From an uncultured Eubacteriales bacterium (lineage in GTDB: Bacteria; Bacillota; Clostridia; Oscillospirales; CAG-272): a stretch of DNA of 64,000 bases. A program made the position numbers and the translations under genes. Shown here piece by piece: positions 8,635-16,871 of the stretch (its first letter is position 1; each line of letters opens with the position of its first letter). Below the pieces are notes generated by a model. The model was given only the letters and a program-made list of their open reading frames with translations, searched no databases and was not told the origin of the DNA. Location: assembly GCA_934393265.1 (NCBI GenBank), contig CAKRQL010000006.1, forward strand, positions 1-64,000, given 5' to 3'.

Positions 8635-8640
8635 GTTTTT
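8604..8640 (+). terminator. Terminator of the toxin mRNA
   Basis: A bulged stem formed by GAGGGCAACC and GGTGCTCCTC is followed by TGTTTTTATT on the plus strand. The same bases are the 5' end of the antisense RNA. Confidence 0.6.
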
Positions 8641-8669
8641 ATTATACACGGCGCGGCGTTGATTGTCAA
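8641..8669 (-). promoter_or_regulatory. Consensus promoter of the antisense RNA
   Basis: On the minus strand TTGACA (8664-8669), a 17-bp spacer and TATAAT (8641-8646) are both exact consensus. It lies 9 bp past the stop of the ECF gene, facing the toxin gene. Confidence 0.8.
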
Positions 8670-8677
8670 CCCCGTTT

Positions 8678-9301
8678 TTATTTTTTGTCCGTTTTTACTG
8701 TTTTCTCTTCGTTCGGACTGTTATCCGGCTCCGGCACGGCGCTTTCCGTCATTTTCGCGACATGCGGGACATAATACGCTCCGGTCTTTTTCGCAAGCTT
8801 CACGACGCCGAGACCCCAACAGAGGACGACGCCGAGGACCGCACCGACGACCGCCTGTAAAATCTGGAACGGGAGCTTCATTATCGCGTACTCCGGCGTG
8901 CTGTAAATGAACGCCCTGCCGAGCGAATATCCCACAACCATTATAACCGCGCCGAGCGCGACGCCGAGAGACGAGGCGACGACCGGATGCTTTTTCAGCG
9001 TGTAATGCGCTATTAAGGAGATAACGATCGCCTGTACCCCGTGAGTCACAAGAGAAACGAACATCGGCGCCGGGTAAAAGAGAAGATCCCCGAGAAACGC
9101 GCCGAAGCCGCCGACGAAAAACGCCGACACAGGGTCAAGAATTATCGCGGCGGTGCATATAACCGCGTCATTTATGTAAAGATGCCCGCCCGGCACGGGT
9201 ATACTCATGAATGACGAGGAGCACACCACATTCATTGCCATGAGCATCGCCGAGACGCAGAGCCGTACCAGGCTCTCACGCAGATTTGTTTTTGTTTTCA
9301 T
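8678..9301 (-). CDS. ECF transporter S component (possible vitamin B6-type substrate)
   Basis: A 207-residue integral membrane protein with about six hydrophobic helices and the GGFGAFLGDLL segment typical of ECF-type substrate-binding subunits. S components bind a vitamin or its precursor and work with a shared T component and two ATPases, none of which are in this window. The C-terminal 30 residues are charged and soluble (PEPDNSPNEEK). The ATG has GGAGG 7 nt upstream. The gene diverges from a MocR/PdxR-type regulator; in Firmicutes such regulators often control pyridoxine uptake (PdxU-type S components), so vitamin B6 or a precursor is a reasonable but unproven guess. Confidence 0.75.
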   Translation of the reverse strand: MKTKTNLRESLVRLCVSAMLMAMNVVCSSSFMSIPVPGGHLYINDAVICTAAIILDPVSAFFVGGFGAFLGDLLFYPAPMFVSLVTHGVQAIVISLIAHYTLKKHPVVASSLGVALGAVIMVVGYSLGRAFIYSTPEYAIMKLPFQILQAVVGAVLGVVLCWGLGVVKLAKKTGAYYVPHVAKMTESAVPEPDNSPNEEKTVKTDKK

Positions 9302-9414
9302 ATAATTCCTCCGGAGCCGTTTTATATTTTACGCTTGCTATTATATTCCGTATGTGGTATTATGTAAATAGTCAAATCAAAGGTTTTTTATAATACCAGA
9401 TTGTGAAGAGGAAA
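9302..9414 (+). promoter_or_regulatory. Divergent promoter region between ECF gene and MocR regulator
   Basis: AT-rich 113-bp gap. On the plus strand TATAAT lies at 9389-9394 with no good -35 element, as for an activator-dependent promoter. Its start site (about 9401) leaves a leader of only 14 nt to the ATG at 9415. No operator could be fixed by eye. Confidence 0.45.
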
Positions 9415-10485
9415 ATGAAAAAATATTATGCCTTATACCGCGACATACGCGAAAAAATAGAGGACGGGAGACTCCGCGCGGGGGAGAGGCTGAAATCAAA
9501 GCGCAGCTGTGCCGACAGCCTCGGAGTCAGCGTCATAACTGTCGAGCGCGCGTACTCTGCCCTCTGCGACGAGGGCTATATAACGGCGAGGGTGCGGAGC
9601 GGCTATTTCGTCTCGGATATCCAGCCCGCAACTCCCGGAAAATCGATACACGCCCCATACCGTCCGATATATCTTCCGGAGCCGGAGGAAAATCCGGACG
9701 AATGTGATTTTGAATACAGCGTGTGGTTTTCCACTGTAAGAAAGGTGATGTCGGAGCGCGGCTCCCTGCTCTTTCGCCGCGCACCTGCGGAGGGGTGTGC
9801 GGTTCTCCGCAATGCGATCTCGGACTACCTTTACCGCTACCGCGACATGCGCGCACAGCCGGAAAATATAATAATCGGCTCCGGCGCGGAGCAGCTATAC
9901 GAGAGCGCGGCAAAGCTCCTCGGAAGAGACCTCGTCTACGGAATCGAATATCCCTCCTACCCGCCTATCGAGTGCTCCTACCGCTCGCTCGGTATAATTC
10001 CCCGCCGTCTCGCCCTCGGGGACGACGGAATACCGGAGCGGGAGCTTCGCGGTATAGACGTCCTCCATGTCACGCCGTATCACAGCTTCCCCACCGGAAT
10101 AACCGTCTCGCCCGCCGGAAAGCGGCGGTACGCCGAATGGGCGGCGCGCACCGGAGGGTACATAATAGAGGACGACTTTGACAGCGAATTTTTCGCCCCG
10201 GGACACATGACCGAGCCGCTCCGCACCCTTGACCCGAGCGGCAGGGTTATCTACATAAATACCTTTTCAAAGAGCCTCTCGCCCGCTATGCGTATCGGCT
10301 ATATGATACTCCCGGACGGGCTCATGGAAAAGTACCGCGCGTGTCCCGGCTGCTCGTCCTGCCCCGTCCCGGTTGCAGACCAGTATTTTCTCGCCGAGTT
10401 CATTGCCTCCGGGAATTTCGAGCGTCACCTCGCAAGGGCGAGGCGGAAAATGGCACAGCGGGCAAGGGCTCATTCGGCAAAATAA
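9415..10485 (+). CDS. MocR/PdxR-family regulator (GntR HTH + aminotransferase fold), C-terminally truncated
   Basis: Residues 1-70 form a GntR-type winged helix (LKSKRSCADSLGVSVITVERAY), joined to a PLP-dependent aminotransferase-like domain with GSGAEQLYE, EDDFDSEF and the lysine segment NTFSKSLSPAMRIGY. MocR proteins use this domain to sense PLP or an amine. The family is usually about 440-480 residues; this one stops at about 356, soon after the SGNFERHLARARRKM helix, so roughly 90-100 C-terminal residues are missing and none of the other frames restores them. The ATG at 9415 has AGAGG close upstream; a GTG at 9403 lacks a site. It may be inactive as a sensor but could still bind DNA. Confidence 0.8.
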   Translation: MKKYYALYRDIREKIEDGRLRAGERLKSKRSCADSLGVSVITVERAYSALCDEGYITARVRSGYFVSDIQPATPGKSIHAPYRPIYLPEPEENPDECDFEYSVWFSTVRKVMSERGSLLFRRAPAEGCAVLRNAISDYLYRYRDMRAQPENIIIGSGAEQLYESAAKLLGRDLVYGIEYPSYPPIECSYRSLGIIPRRLALGDDGIPERELRGIDVLHVTPYHSFPTGITVSPAGKRRYAEWAARTGGYIIEDDFDSEFFAPGHMTEPLRTLDPSGRVIYINTFSKSLSPAMRIGYMILPDGLMEKYRACPGCSSCPVPVADQYFLAEFIASGNFERHLARARRKMAQRARAHSAK

Positions 10486-10511
10486 AGTGCGTCCGGTGGT
10501 CGTGCCGCACA
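10478..10511 (-). terminator. Likely terminator of the glycoside operon
   Basis: GTGCG (10487-10491) pairs with CGCAC (10506-10510). On the minus strand TTTATTTTG follows. The stem is short and the hairpin overlaps the regulator's stop codon, so confidence is modest. Confidence 0.45.
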
Positions 10512-10538
10512 ATGCGCCCGCCACGGAAATTGATTTTT

Positions 10539-13241
10539 TCACATTCCGAAAGTTATATCCCGGAGCGCGCGCCCGTATTTCTCACCGTCATAGCGGCTGA
10601 CGCCAAACATCGGGAGAGACAGAAGAAAATGCCCGTCCTCCGAAAGAAACTCCGGGTTATCCCCGCTCACTATCCCGTATGCCCGCGGCAGAATGGTTTT
10701 CATGCACTCACGGGCGCGAGGGTCGGCGAGAATATCGATATTCGGCGTATCGAGCGAGAACGGACGAAGAACATCGGCGGGCGCCGGTACGCTCCGACCG
10801 TGCTCCCCGGCGGGCAGTTCCTCATCCGCCACCCCCGGCAGTCGGAGAAGCAGCGAGCCACATGGCGGCACCGTAACCGAAACCGACATAACCCCGCCCG
10901 AGATTTTCCACTCCGCCGAATACACCCCGAGGGGCGAGCGATATGAAAAGGTAGCCGAAAGAAGCCTGTAATCCGGGTGCGGCTCCAGTACCGCGCGACG
11001 CCAGCCGGGGGACAGCGGGCGGAGCCCGACAACGTACCCGTATATCGCCTCACAGACCGAGCCGTAGGCATAGTGATTAAGAGAATTCATTGCCGTACCG
11101 CTTATTTTACCGTCCGGGAGCACCGAATTCCACCTCTCCCACACCGTCGTAGCACCGAGGCGCAGAGCATAGAGCCACCCCGGGCACTCCTCCGAAAAAA
11201 GCATGCGAAAGGCGTCACGCGACAGCCCGACCTCATAGAGAACCGGCAGAATATGCGGTGTCCCGCAGAAGCCGGTTTTTATTTTATACAAGTCGCGGCG
11301 CAGGCGCGAGCGCAGCCCCGAGACCGCCGCCTCTCTGTCACGGTAAACGCCGTACCGCAGGGCTATCGCATACGCCGTCTGCGTGTCTGCCGACAGCCTG
11401 CCGGACGCGGTGAAATACTCCGAAAGAATCGCGGCGCGAACCCGCCCCGCCTCCCGAGAGTACCTTTCGGCGTCGTCGGTCTCCGAAAGAATCGCGGCGC
11501 ACCGCGCGACGGTGGCAAGCGCGTTATAATAGTACACGCTGCTTATAAATCCGGTGTCCGTCCCACCCGCCATAGCCTGTGGCGAGACGCCGTCCCCCGC
11601 GAGCCAGTCACCAAAGGTGAAATGCGCCGTTATGAGCCCGCGCCCGCCCTCAGACCTATCGCGGGAGAGCAGCAGCTCCGCATATTCGCGCATCATGGGA
11701 TAATGCCGCCGGAGCGCAGCCTTGTCGCCGTAAAAGCGGTAAAGCACGTCGGGGAGAATGACCCCGCAGTCTGCCCAGACGGCACCGCCCGCACCCGCCT
11801 CGCCGCGCAGGGAGGGCGAGTACATCGGAAAATCCCCGGAATAGTACTCCGTCTGGTCGTACCGCAAATCCCGGAGATATTTGTCATAGAACCTGAAGGT
11901 GTCCGAATTATAACACGCCGTCGCGGCGAAAACCTGCGCATCCGCCGTCCAGCCGAGGCGTTCGTCCCTCTGCGGACAGTCTGTCGGTACATCAAGGAAA
12001 TTTGACCTCTGACCCCACAAAACGTTTTCGCAAAGGCGATTTATATCCGCAGACGATGTGCGGATAAATGATACACGGGGTATGTCGGACGAAAGAACGG
12101 CGAGCGAAAATGCCGACGCGGGCACCTCGTCCGCCCCCTCAATCTTTATATACCGGAAGCCGGAATATGAAAACTCCGGCTCGTACACCCTCTCCTCCCC
12201 GTCGGAGATATAGATCGCCTGTGCGCGGGCGGTGCGCAGATTGTCGCGGTAAAAGCAGCCGTCCTGAAGTATCTCACCGTGAGATATTGTCACCCGTCGC
12301 CCGCGCGGGAGGTGCGCGCGGAAGCGGACTATCCCCGCCGTGTTCTGCCCGAAGTCAAGTATTCTCTCCCCCGCAGGGGAAATTATCTCCGTCGCCCGGA
12401 GGGTCGCGACCTCCCGTATGTGCGCGCCGAAAAACGGAACGGTGTTATACCCCGGGGAAACGACGTGGCAGGGGGATGACCTGCGCTCTGCTGTAAAGTC
12501 CCATACCTCCCCGTCGTATATCGAATTTTCAAGGCAGCCGCACTCCCGCGCGTACTCGCTTCCGTCCGGGGAAAACAATACACGCCCCGTGTCTGTCCGG
12601 TAAATTTTATAGGCGCAGAGGTAGCCCGTGCCGAACACCCCGCCGCCCCGCTCCGGCGGCTTGTCTATCCCGAACCGCCCGCTGTACCACCCGTTACCGA
12701 GGTGTACCGAAAGGATATTTTCACCGGGCGCGACAAGCCCCGAGATGTCATAGGTATCATACCGGAGGTACCCGCCGTAATCGTTGAAGCCCGGGGTCAG
12801 ATAACAGTCACCGACACGGCGCGAGCCGATGTACGCCCGATAGAGCCCGAGCCCGGTTACGGCGAGGCGCAGACCGCGGCAGTCCTCCGCCGAAAGCGTA
12901 AAGCGGCGGACTATCTCCGGCGAGCTAAGGCTGTCGTCGTCCGGTGAAATAAATATAAAATCCGGCTCTGCCGCCGTCTCAAACGGCAACTCCGAGAACG
13001 CACCGCCCGAGCTCACCCGAAAGACGTATCGGCGCGCCGGGCACGCCGAAAAGCCGGGAAAATCCACCCCCGGCGCGGAAGACAGCGGAACCGTGCGCGA
13101 GGCGAGAGATATGCCCGTGCCGTCGCACACCTCACATAAAAACTCCCCCTCACAGTCCGCAAAAAAAGAAAAAAGCAGCTCCCCCGGGGGCACCCCGAGG
13201 GGCTCCGCCCCGTGATTTACCGATAACCCGTAAATTTTCAT
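10539..13241 (-). CDS. Alpha-L-rhamnosidase (GH78)
   Basis: About 900 residues, the usual length for GH78. It would hydrolyse terminal alpha-L-rhamnose from glycosides or polysaccharides. The family core is clear: DCPQRDERLGWTADAQVFA carries the acidic general acid region, and GATTVWERWNSVLPDG carries the glutamate proposed as general base; the (alpha/alpha)6 barrel and C-terminal beta domain follow. An N-terminal beta-sandwich region covers about 1-330. No signal peptide is seen, so it acts on imported glycosides. The chosen ATG (13241) follows GGGGCGGG; longer in-frame starts run through repeat DNA and lack a site. It is the last gene of the sugar ABC operon. Confidence 0.92.
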   Translation of the reverse strand: MKIYGLSVNHGAEPLGVPPGELLFSFFADCEGEFLCEVCDGTGISLASRTVPLSSAPGVDFPGFSACPARRYVFRVSSGGAFSELPFETAAEPDFIFISPDDDSLSSPEIVRRFTLSAEDCRGLRLAVTGLGLYRAYIGSRRVGDCYLTPGFNDYGGYLRYDTYDISGLVAPGENILSVHLGNGWYSGRFGIDKPPERGGGVFGTGYLCAYKIYRTDTGRVLFSPDGSEYARECGCLENSIYDGEVWDFTAERRSSPCHVVSPGYNTVPFFGAHIREVATLRATEIISPAGERILDFGQNTAGIVRFRAHLPRGRRVTISHGEILQDGCFYRDNLRTARAQAIYISDGEERVYEPEFSYSGFRYIKIEGADEVPASAFSLAVLSSDIPRVSFIRTSSADINRLCENVLWGQRSNFLDVPTDCPQRDERLGWTADAQVFAATACYNSDTFRFYDKYLRDLRYDQTEYYSGDFPMYSPSLRGEAGAGGAVWADCGVILPDVLYRFYGDKAALRRHYPMMREYAELLLSRDRSEGGRGLITAHFTFGDWLAGDGVSPQAMAGGTDTGFISSVYYYNALATVARCAAILSETDDAERYSREAGRVRAAILSEYFTASGRLSADTQTAYAIALRYGVYRDREAAVSGLRSRLRRDLYKIKTGFCGTPHILPVLYEVGLSRDAFRMLFSEECPGWLYALRLGATTVWERWNSVLPDGKISGTAMNSLNHYAYGSVCEAIYGYVVGLRPLSPGWRRAVLEPHPDYRLLSATFSYRSPLGVYSAEWKISGGVMSVSVTVPPCGSLLLRLPGVADEELPAGEHGRSVPAPADVLRPFSLDTPNIDILADPRARECMKTILPRAYGIVSGDNPEFLSEDGHFLLSLPMFGVSRYDGEKYGRALRDITFGM

Positions 13242-13253
13242 ATCCCGCCCCTC

Positions 13254-13290
13254 ATTGCTGATTGCTGATCGCTGATTGCTGATTGCTAAT
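13254..13290. repeat. Tandem 7-bp repeat (ATTGCTG) x5
   Basis: Five consecutive heptamers (ATTGCTG, ATTGCTG, ATCGCTG, ATTGCTG, ATTGCTA) fill 13254-13288 between the pgmB-like stop and the rhamnosidase start. Similar short fragments occur at 26770 and 32420. It is a possible slippage site. Confidence 0.85.
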
Positions 13291-13933
13291 TGAAAAAATT
13301 CAAAAGCTCCGTAATATTCCCTATTCTTCCCCCGCATCCGGGGTCCGCCGCGGCGGGACCGATACCGACCGGGAACATACCCGCGCGCCGTGCCGCAAGA
13401 ATACCCGCCGCGGCATCCTCTATAACCGCGCACTCCGCGGGAGGAAGTGCAAGCCGCTCCGCCGCCAGAAGAAAAACCTCCGGGTCGGGCTTTGTCTCCG
13501 AAATATCCCACCCGTCGACCACCGCGTCAAACGCCGACCGAAGCTCCGTCCTCTCAAGAATGTATCCCGCATTTTTACTTGACGACCCGACGGCGAGGCG
13601 ATAGCCCCGCCCCCGAAGCTTCGCGAGCGTCGCACGCACGTCAGCAGCGACATCCGACGGCGTCATGCCGGAAAGATACTCCCGGTAAATCCGGTTCTTC
13701 TCCTCCGCGAGCTCGTACAGCTCCCCCTCCGTGAGCGTCACACCGCCGGCGCGGAGAATTATCCTGAGGCTCTCCGTTCGGCTAACGCCGCGCAGACTGT
13801 CATTCAGCCTCTCGTCAAACGGACAGCCGAGCCTGTCGGCAATCCTCTTCCACGCAAGAAAATGAAGCCTGTCGGTCGAGACGAGAACCCCGTCAAGGTC
13901 AAAAATTATCCCGCGTATGCGCCCGTTTTCCAT
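13286..13933 (-). CDS. Beta-phosphoglucomutase-like HAD phosphatase/mutase
   Basis: A 215-residue HAD-superfamily enzyme. The nucleophile motif FDLDGVLVSTD places Asp12 and Asp14 at the N-terminus; SLRGVSRTESL is the beta-phosphoglucomutase cap signature; GSSSKNAGYIL and KPDPEVFLLAAERL supply motifs 2 and 3. The expected reaction is beta-glucose 1-phosphate to glucose 6-phosphate. No disaccharide phosphorylase is visible in the operon, so the source of beta-glucose 1-phosphate is unclear and a sugar phosphatase role is possible. The ATG at 13933 follows GGGAGG at 7 nt; an upstream in-frame start at 13981 would overlap the preceding gene. Confidence 0.85.
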   Translation of the reverse strand: MENGRIRGIIFDLDGVLVSTDRLHFLAWKRIADRLGCPFDERLNDSLRGVSRTESLRIILRAGGVTLTEGELYELAEEKNRIYREYLSGMTPSDVAADVRATLAKLRGRGYRLAVGSSSKNAGYILERTELRSAFDAVVDGWDISETKPDPEVFLLAAERLALPPAECAVIEDAAAGILAARRAGMFPVGIGPAAADPGCGGRIGNITELLNFFN

Positions 13934-13962
13934 ACACGCCCTCCCATTAAAGAATTTGCAAT

Positions 13963-15684
13963 TTATTCTTTTCCCGACCACCTGCCGACAAATACGTCCG
14001 ACGGAGAGACGCCCAAAAATCCGTCCCGCCCGGTGAGCTTTTCCATAAGTGCCCCGATAACCTCCTCCGAGCCGGAGTAGCAGTTTATAAAGGTCCTTAC
14101 ATGCGGAACGTCAATCATGTGATACGGGTTTTCAAGCGAGACAAAAACCGTCGGTATCGTGTGCGTGAGAGTCGGAACGTCCACCCCCATAGGCGGCGCC
14201 CACTCTATCCGCACCGTCGTCTGATTTGACCGCGTCTGTATCGCCGCGGAGTAAATTATAAGGTCGTACTTTTCGGTAAACTCCCGCACCGGGGTCATCA
14301 TGCCCTCAAATCCCCGAGACGGCTCAAACACCGTGACACGAAAGCCCTCCCGCCGGAGAGCCTCCGAAAACCGCCTGTTCTCCGATGCGTCAACGTTGAA
14401 CACCGTCGCCCCGGAGGACTTGTTTTCAAGCGGGTAAAACAGCACACGGGGGTACCTCTCGGGGGTAAGCGGCAGTACCCCGGGCTCCTCCTTTACAAGG
14501 GTTATCGCCCTCTCCGCACACTCGCGCGCCCACTCGCAAAACTGCGCCTTTCCGACCCTCTCCCGCGCCTCGTTTATATCCGGGACGAGCCGCCCCGCCG
14601 CCGCCCTCTCCGGCAGCCCGAGCGATGCCTTCAGCGCGAGTATTCTCGTCACGGCGTCGGAGAGTCTCTCCGGCGTTATAATCCCGTCCTCGTACCCCCG
14701 GCGCATATATTCAAGGTCCTCCTCGAGCGACCTTGTGAAAAGGAACATGTCACACCCCGCGGCAATCGCCATGGGCACGAGCCGCTCGCGCGGGAGGAAG
14801 ACCGCGACCCCCGCCATAGTGCTCGAATCGGTGACAACGAGCCCGCGAAAGTCGAGCCTCTCACGCAAAAGCCCCGTAACGAGCGGGTAAGAAACGCTCG
14901 CAGGCAGGATCTCGCCGTCCTTTATCCCCGGGCACAGGCGGCGGGTGTACGCCGGCTGCAGAATATGCCCGACCATAATAGTTTTCACCCCTGCGGCAAT
15001 ACATGCGGAATAGACCCGCCCGTAGCTCCCGTCCCACTCTTCACACGACATATCGTTTACCGACACAGCCACATGCTGATCCCGCTCGTCCCGTCCGTCC
15101 CCCGGAAAATGCTTTGCCGAGGCTGCGAGCCCGCGCCGCTGCACCTCCTTTATATACTCCGTGCAAAGCTCCGCGACCCGATGCGGGTCTGAGCCGAAGG
15201 TGCGCGTGTTGGTTATCGGATTTCTCCAGTTATAGTCTATGTCAGCAATCGGCGCAAACGCCCAGCTTATCCCGGCGGCTCCGCCCTCGACCCCGCAGAC
15301 CTCACCGAGACGGCGGGCAAACTCAATATCCCCCGTCGCGGCAATCTCCATAGGGCTCCCGAGCCGGGTCCCCTCGCTCACAGCACCGTTTCCTCCCGCC
15401 TCAAGATTCGCGGCGACGAGGAGCGGAATTTTTGAATATTTCTGCATACGCCGCGCCGCGGCGAGCGAGCTCTCAAGGCTCATCGGGCGGCTCATATATC
15501 CCCCGGGGCGAACATGCTGCCCGATGTAGCGGCAGTATTCCTCATCGTCTTCGTAGACCACAAGGCAGAAGAGCTGTCGGAGCCTGTCCTCCGTGCTCAT
15601 GCCGCAAAGCGTGCGGCGTACCCACGCCACTTCTTCGTCTGAAAGACAGAACGGCATACCGGAAAGCTCATTATCGGAAATCAT
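13963..15684 (-). CDS. Glycoside hydrolase family 3 (NagZ-like motif)
   Basis: A 573-residue cytoplasmic GH3 enzyme. The motif KHFPGDGRDERDQH (residues 191-204) is the Lys-His/Gly-Asp-Gly loop of NagZ-type beta-N-acetylglucosaminidases, which use an Asp-His pair as acid/base. The nucleophile is Asp286 in VVTDSSTMAG. A C-terminal alpha/beta domain follows (about 400-573). By sequence it could be a beta-hexosaminidase or phosphorylase-type GH3; the operon context points to catabolism of imported glycosides rather than cell wall recycling. The ATG at 15684 follows GGAGG. No signal peptide. Confidence 0.88.
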   Translation of the reverse strand: MISDNELSGMPFCLSDEEVAWVRRTLCGMSTEDRLRQLFCLVVYEDDEEYCRYIGQHVRPGGYMSRPMSLESSLAAARRMQKYSKIPLLVAANLEAGGNGAVSEGTRLGSPMEIAATGDIEFARRLGEVCGVEGGAAGISWAFAPIADIDYNWRNPITNTRTFGSDPHRVAELCTEYIKEVQRRGLAASAKHFPGDGRDERDQHVAVSVNDMSCEEWDGSYGRVYSACIAAGVKTIMVGHILQPAYTRRLCPGIKDGEILPASVSYPLVTGLLRERLDFRGLVVTDSSTMAGVAVFLPRERLVPMAIAAGCDMFLFTRSLEEDLEYMRRGYEDGIITPERLSDAVTRILALKASLGLPERAAAGRLVPDINEARERVGKAQFCEWARECAERAITLVKEEPGVLPLTPERYPRVLFYPLENKSSGATVFNVDASENRRFSEALRREGFRVTVFEPSRGFEGMMTPVREFTEKYDLIIYSAAIQTRSNQTTVRIEWAPPMGVDVPTLTHTIPTVFVSLENPYHMIDVPHVRTFINCYSGSEEVIGALMEKLTGRDGFLGVSPSDVFVGRWSGKE

Positions 15685-15759
15685 ACCACGCCTCCGTATT
15701 CCCCGGGAGGACACATTTTGCCCGCTTTCCCCGGAATATGACAATAATTATTTACAAAT

Positions 15760-16812
15760 TCAAGAATTTTCAACCGGTCTTTCACGCCGGAGCCACTTCT
15801 TTAATGTCACAAATTCTATTATTTTTTCCTCGTTGTTGAGGTAGATTAAGAAGAGCACGAGTATCGCCGCCTCCACCACCTTATATATATCGGAGGTGAA
15901 GTAAGCGCGCATAAAGCTTATCTGCCCGAAGCCTATCTGAATAAACTCATAGCCTGTGCACCCGAGGAATATCGCCACCTGCTTATTGCAGAACTTCATA
16001 ATGAACCCGGAGAAGAAGAGCGGGAGAAAGCAGGCGAACATCGAGCCGATTGTCGAAAAGCTGATAGTCGGGGTCACCCCGTTTGTCGAGCAGACGGAGA
16101 GAGCACCCGCCGCGCCGAGAAACGCACCGGAGACAAGATAGCACACAAGCGCGTTTACCCTCTCGCGCACCCCTGCCGCCGCGGCTATCCTCTGCCCCGC
16201 GGCGAGCGCGCGGTAGTCGTAGCCGAAGCGGGTATAATGAAAGAGGACAACCATTATTATAAGCGACACGATAATTATCGGTATCATCGCGGCGGGGGTT
16301 GTCACAAATCGGTAAAACGACGGGTCGGTCCCGAAGCCCACGGGCTTCAGCCCACCGGTTATAATAGCCGTCACACCCTCTAAAACAAGCGTCATTCCGA
16401 GCCCTGTTATCATGGGCGGGAGGCGGAGGGTGATATAGAGAATACCGGATATTCCGGCGAAAATGCACCCGCAGGCGACGGCGACAAAGAGCATAAGAAG
16501 CGGTCCCGCGCCCGTCGCCACGGCAACCTTTGCCCCTATAACCCCGGATATGAGCATCACCGCCCCGGTCGAAAAGTCAAATCGCCCGGTGTGAAGATTT
16601 ATCGAAACGCCGAACGAGAGGAGAAGAACGTAGGTGAGCCCGCGGAAGAATATAAACCACGTGTTGTCGTCCGGGAACAGCCGCCCGCCGACGGCAAGGC
16701 AGGCGACCGCCATTACCGCATAGCATATAAACGGTATCACCGCCATTCCGGCTGCCCGCTTTATGAGCTCCGCCACGGCAGAGTGCCGCATACCTCCCTT
16801 TTCTTTTTCCAT
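15760..16812 (-). CDS. Sugar ABC transporter permease (RbsC-like), second copy
   Basis: A 350-residue BPD-type membrane protein with about nine or ten hydrophobic helices and the INLHTGRFDFSTGAVM segment typical of ribose/galactose-class permeases. It pairs with the other permease in this operon (18160-19161) and the fused ATPase. It lies between the binding protein and GH3 genes. GGGGGAG precedes the ATG. Two different permease genes suggest a heterodimeric channel. Confidence 0.87.
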   Translation of the reverse strand: MEKEKGGMRHSAVAELIKRAAGMAVIPFICYAVMAVACLAVGGRLFPDDNTWFIFFRGLTYVLLLSFGVSINLHTGRFDFSTGAVMLISGVIGAKVAVATGAGPLLMLFVAVACGCIFAGISGILYITLRLPPMITGLGMTLVLEGVTAIITGGLKPVGFGTDPSFYRFVTTPAAMIPIIIVSLIIMVVLFHYTRFGYDYRALAAGQRIAAAAGVRERVNALVCYLVSGAFLGAAGALSVCSTNGVTPTISFSTIGSMFACFLPLFFSGFIMKFCNKQVAIFLGCTGYEFIQIGFGQISFMRAYFTSDIYKVVEAAILVLFLIYLNNEEKIIEFVTLKKWLRRERPVENS

Positions 16813-16871
16813 AAATGCTCTCCCCCAAAAAACCGCAGAAGAGGCGCGGAGCCGCGCCCTCCGGCAGACAC

